Positions 63,041 through 64,000 of a stretch of 64,000 bases of DNA are shown here, in pieces. The stretch is taken from contig OY728157.1 of NCBI GenBank assembly GCA_963277665.1, positions 370,216,067-370,280,066 on the forward strand. The letters are read 5' to 3'. Made by a program: the position numbers and the translations under genes. Origin of the DNA: Viscum album (taxonomy: Eukaryota; Streptophyta; Magnoliopsida; Santalales; Viscaceae). The notes under the pieces are model-generated. The model did no database searches and had not been told where the DNA came from. It saw nothing but the letters and a program-made list of their open reading frames with translations. Within the stretch, counting starts at the first letter, position 1, and each line of letters opens with the position of its first letter.

Positions 63041-63175
63041 TTATGGATATAGAATTCTTCTTAGAGACAACTAAATCATTATCAAAACTTCACTTCATTA
63101 TTGACTTAGGAAATAAAATCAAATCTTTAATATAGAATAGCTTTACTATAGTGTATCCACCATATGTGATCCTTT

Positions 63176-63188
63176 CACTCAGATACCA
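63176..63188 (-). promoter_or_regulatory. Primer-binding site of element G, Met-tRNA type
   Basis: The minus strand reads TGGTATCTGAGTG two bases from the LTR end, one base off the usual TGGTATCAGAG. Confidence 0.8.
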
Positions 63189-63190
63189 CT

Positions 63191-64000
63191 TGTAGGACCC
63201 CAAACCACCCTAGGAGGGGGGCAGATTAAAGGTGTCACCTTTTTATCACAAAATGGTGGATGTTGATTCCATATTTGTAACAACTTTTTTAAACTTGTAT
63301 GATGTATGTTTACAGTAATTAAAACATTCACATGAAGAAGGATATCACAACAATTTTATTTGGTTCACCACTAAGCGATATGTCTAAGGGGAATATGCTG
63401 ATTGGTTTTCCGTCATACCAAAATCTACTAATATTCACTAGTTGGGGATTAAAAGGCTTAGTCATAGTCATTCTATCCTAGGAATACTACCTTCAAATAA
63501 GTTCAGGGATATCCCACTGCATCCCTCGGATCACCTCCGTTGATTCCCCCTAGCTTACTACATTGGGAGAAGTCTCACTCAGTTTATTGACATGAATGTA
63601 TCCTCAAAAAATAGAAATATAAATTTTTATCTCTCTCTAGCATTAGAAACTACTTGCATCAAAATCCCAAATTGATGCACATATCTTCAATATTCTTCTA
63701 TTAGCGTGATAACTTAATACAATAATACATCTTCTTCTTCTCAGACAGAATCACAAGCACCTATGGGTTTTTTTGGGGGGGAAAAATTATCTCACTAGTC
63801 ATCATCATAATAAGATTCTTCACCTCTTATTCTTTTTATATATTCATGAGATCATTCATGTAGTATTTAAGCGATCTTCTCCCTTTGTTTCACCTTTTCT
63901 TTTTCACACATGTGCACCCAATTTCTGGGATTTTTCTTTAAATTATTTCAACTATGAATTTGAATGAAAGTGTGCATGTATGTGGTGTATAAAAAAATCA
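63191..64000 (-). mobile_element. Element G, right (5') LTR, truncated by window edge
   Basis: Starts TGTAGGACCCCAAACC and matches 57401-58211 up to the last base of the window. Frames in it are chance openings. Confidence 0.75.

Overview
The window reads as repeat-packed intergenic DNA from a large-genome seed plant. The basis is long, heavily diverged LTR retrotransposons with plant-type primer sites (initiator Met-tRNA, one Asp-tRNA-like), 5-bp target duplications, plant-style retrotransposon Gag domains with zinc knuckles, and many nonsense codons of the kind 5-methylcytosine decay produces. I see no intact host gene, no rRNA, no credible tRNA gene and no CRISPR array. Almost every long reading frame is a retrotransposon remnant or a by-product of LTR repeats. 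The species cannot be told from the sequence.

Layout. 1-16798: an old minus-strand gag-bearing LTR element (element A). Its left LTR runs off the window, and it is split by a complete plus-strand element B (3669-13708, target duplication AAAAC). 16799-18700: a decayed minus-strand LTR related to B. 18700-20384: AT-rich DNA with nothing recognisable. 20385-29615: an old plus-strand element C with an Asp-tRNA-like primer site (Athila-like). 30246-41721: a minus-strand Ty3/gypsy element D with target duplication TTTTA and a decayed polyprotein lacking most of the reverse-transcriptase palm and the integrase core. 41727-44427: AT-rich, unassigned. 44433-54175: element E, a second, minus-strand copy of the B family (target duplication TCTAT). 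55170-57400: a gag relic plus part of an LTR (element F). 57401-64000: a minus-strand LTR element G with a coiled-coil/zinc-knuckle Gag-like relic; its 5' LTR leaves the window.

The most interesting objects are B and E. They are two copies of one non-autonomous family with 3.6-3.7 kb LTRs, a Met-tRNA primer site and a gag gene, but no protease, reverse transcriptase or integrase (the TR-GAG type of structure). Both carry an antisense tRNA-like module with RNA polymerase III A and B boxes after gag. Their LTRs share a splice-donor-like site downstream of the TATA box and a compact palindrome/repeat cluster that could be an RNA dimerisation or packaging signal. The two gag genes are broken by different stop codons. 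These elements would have needed pol proteins from a partner not present here.

Nesting order: A, then B inside A. From LTR divergence judged by eye (not computed), B is youngest (roughly 93% identity over the first 200 bases), E older, D older still, and A, C, F and G are relics.
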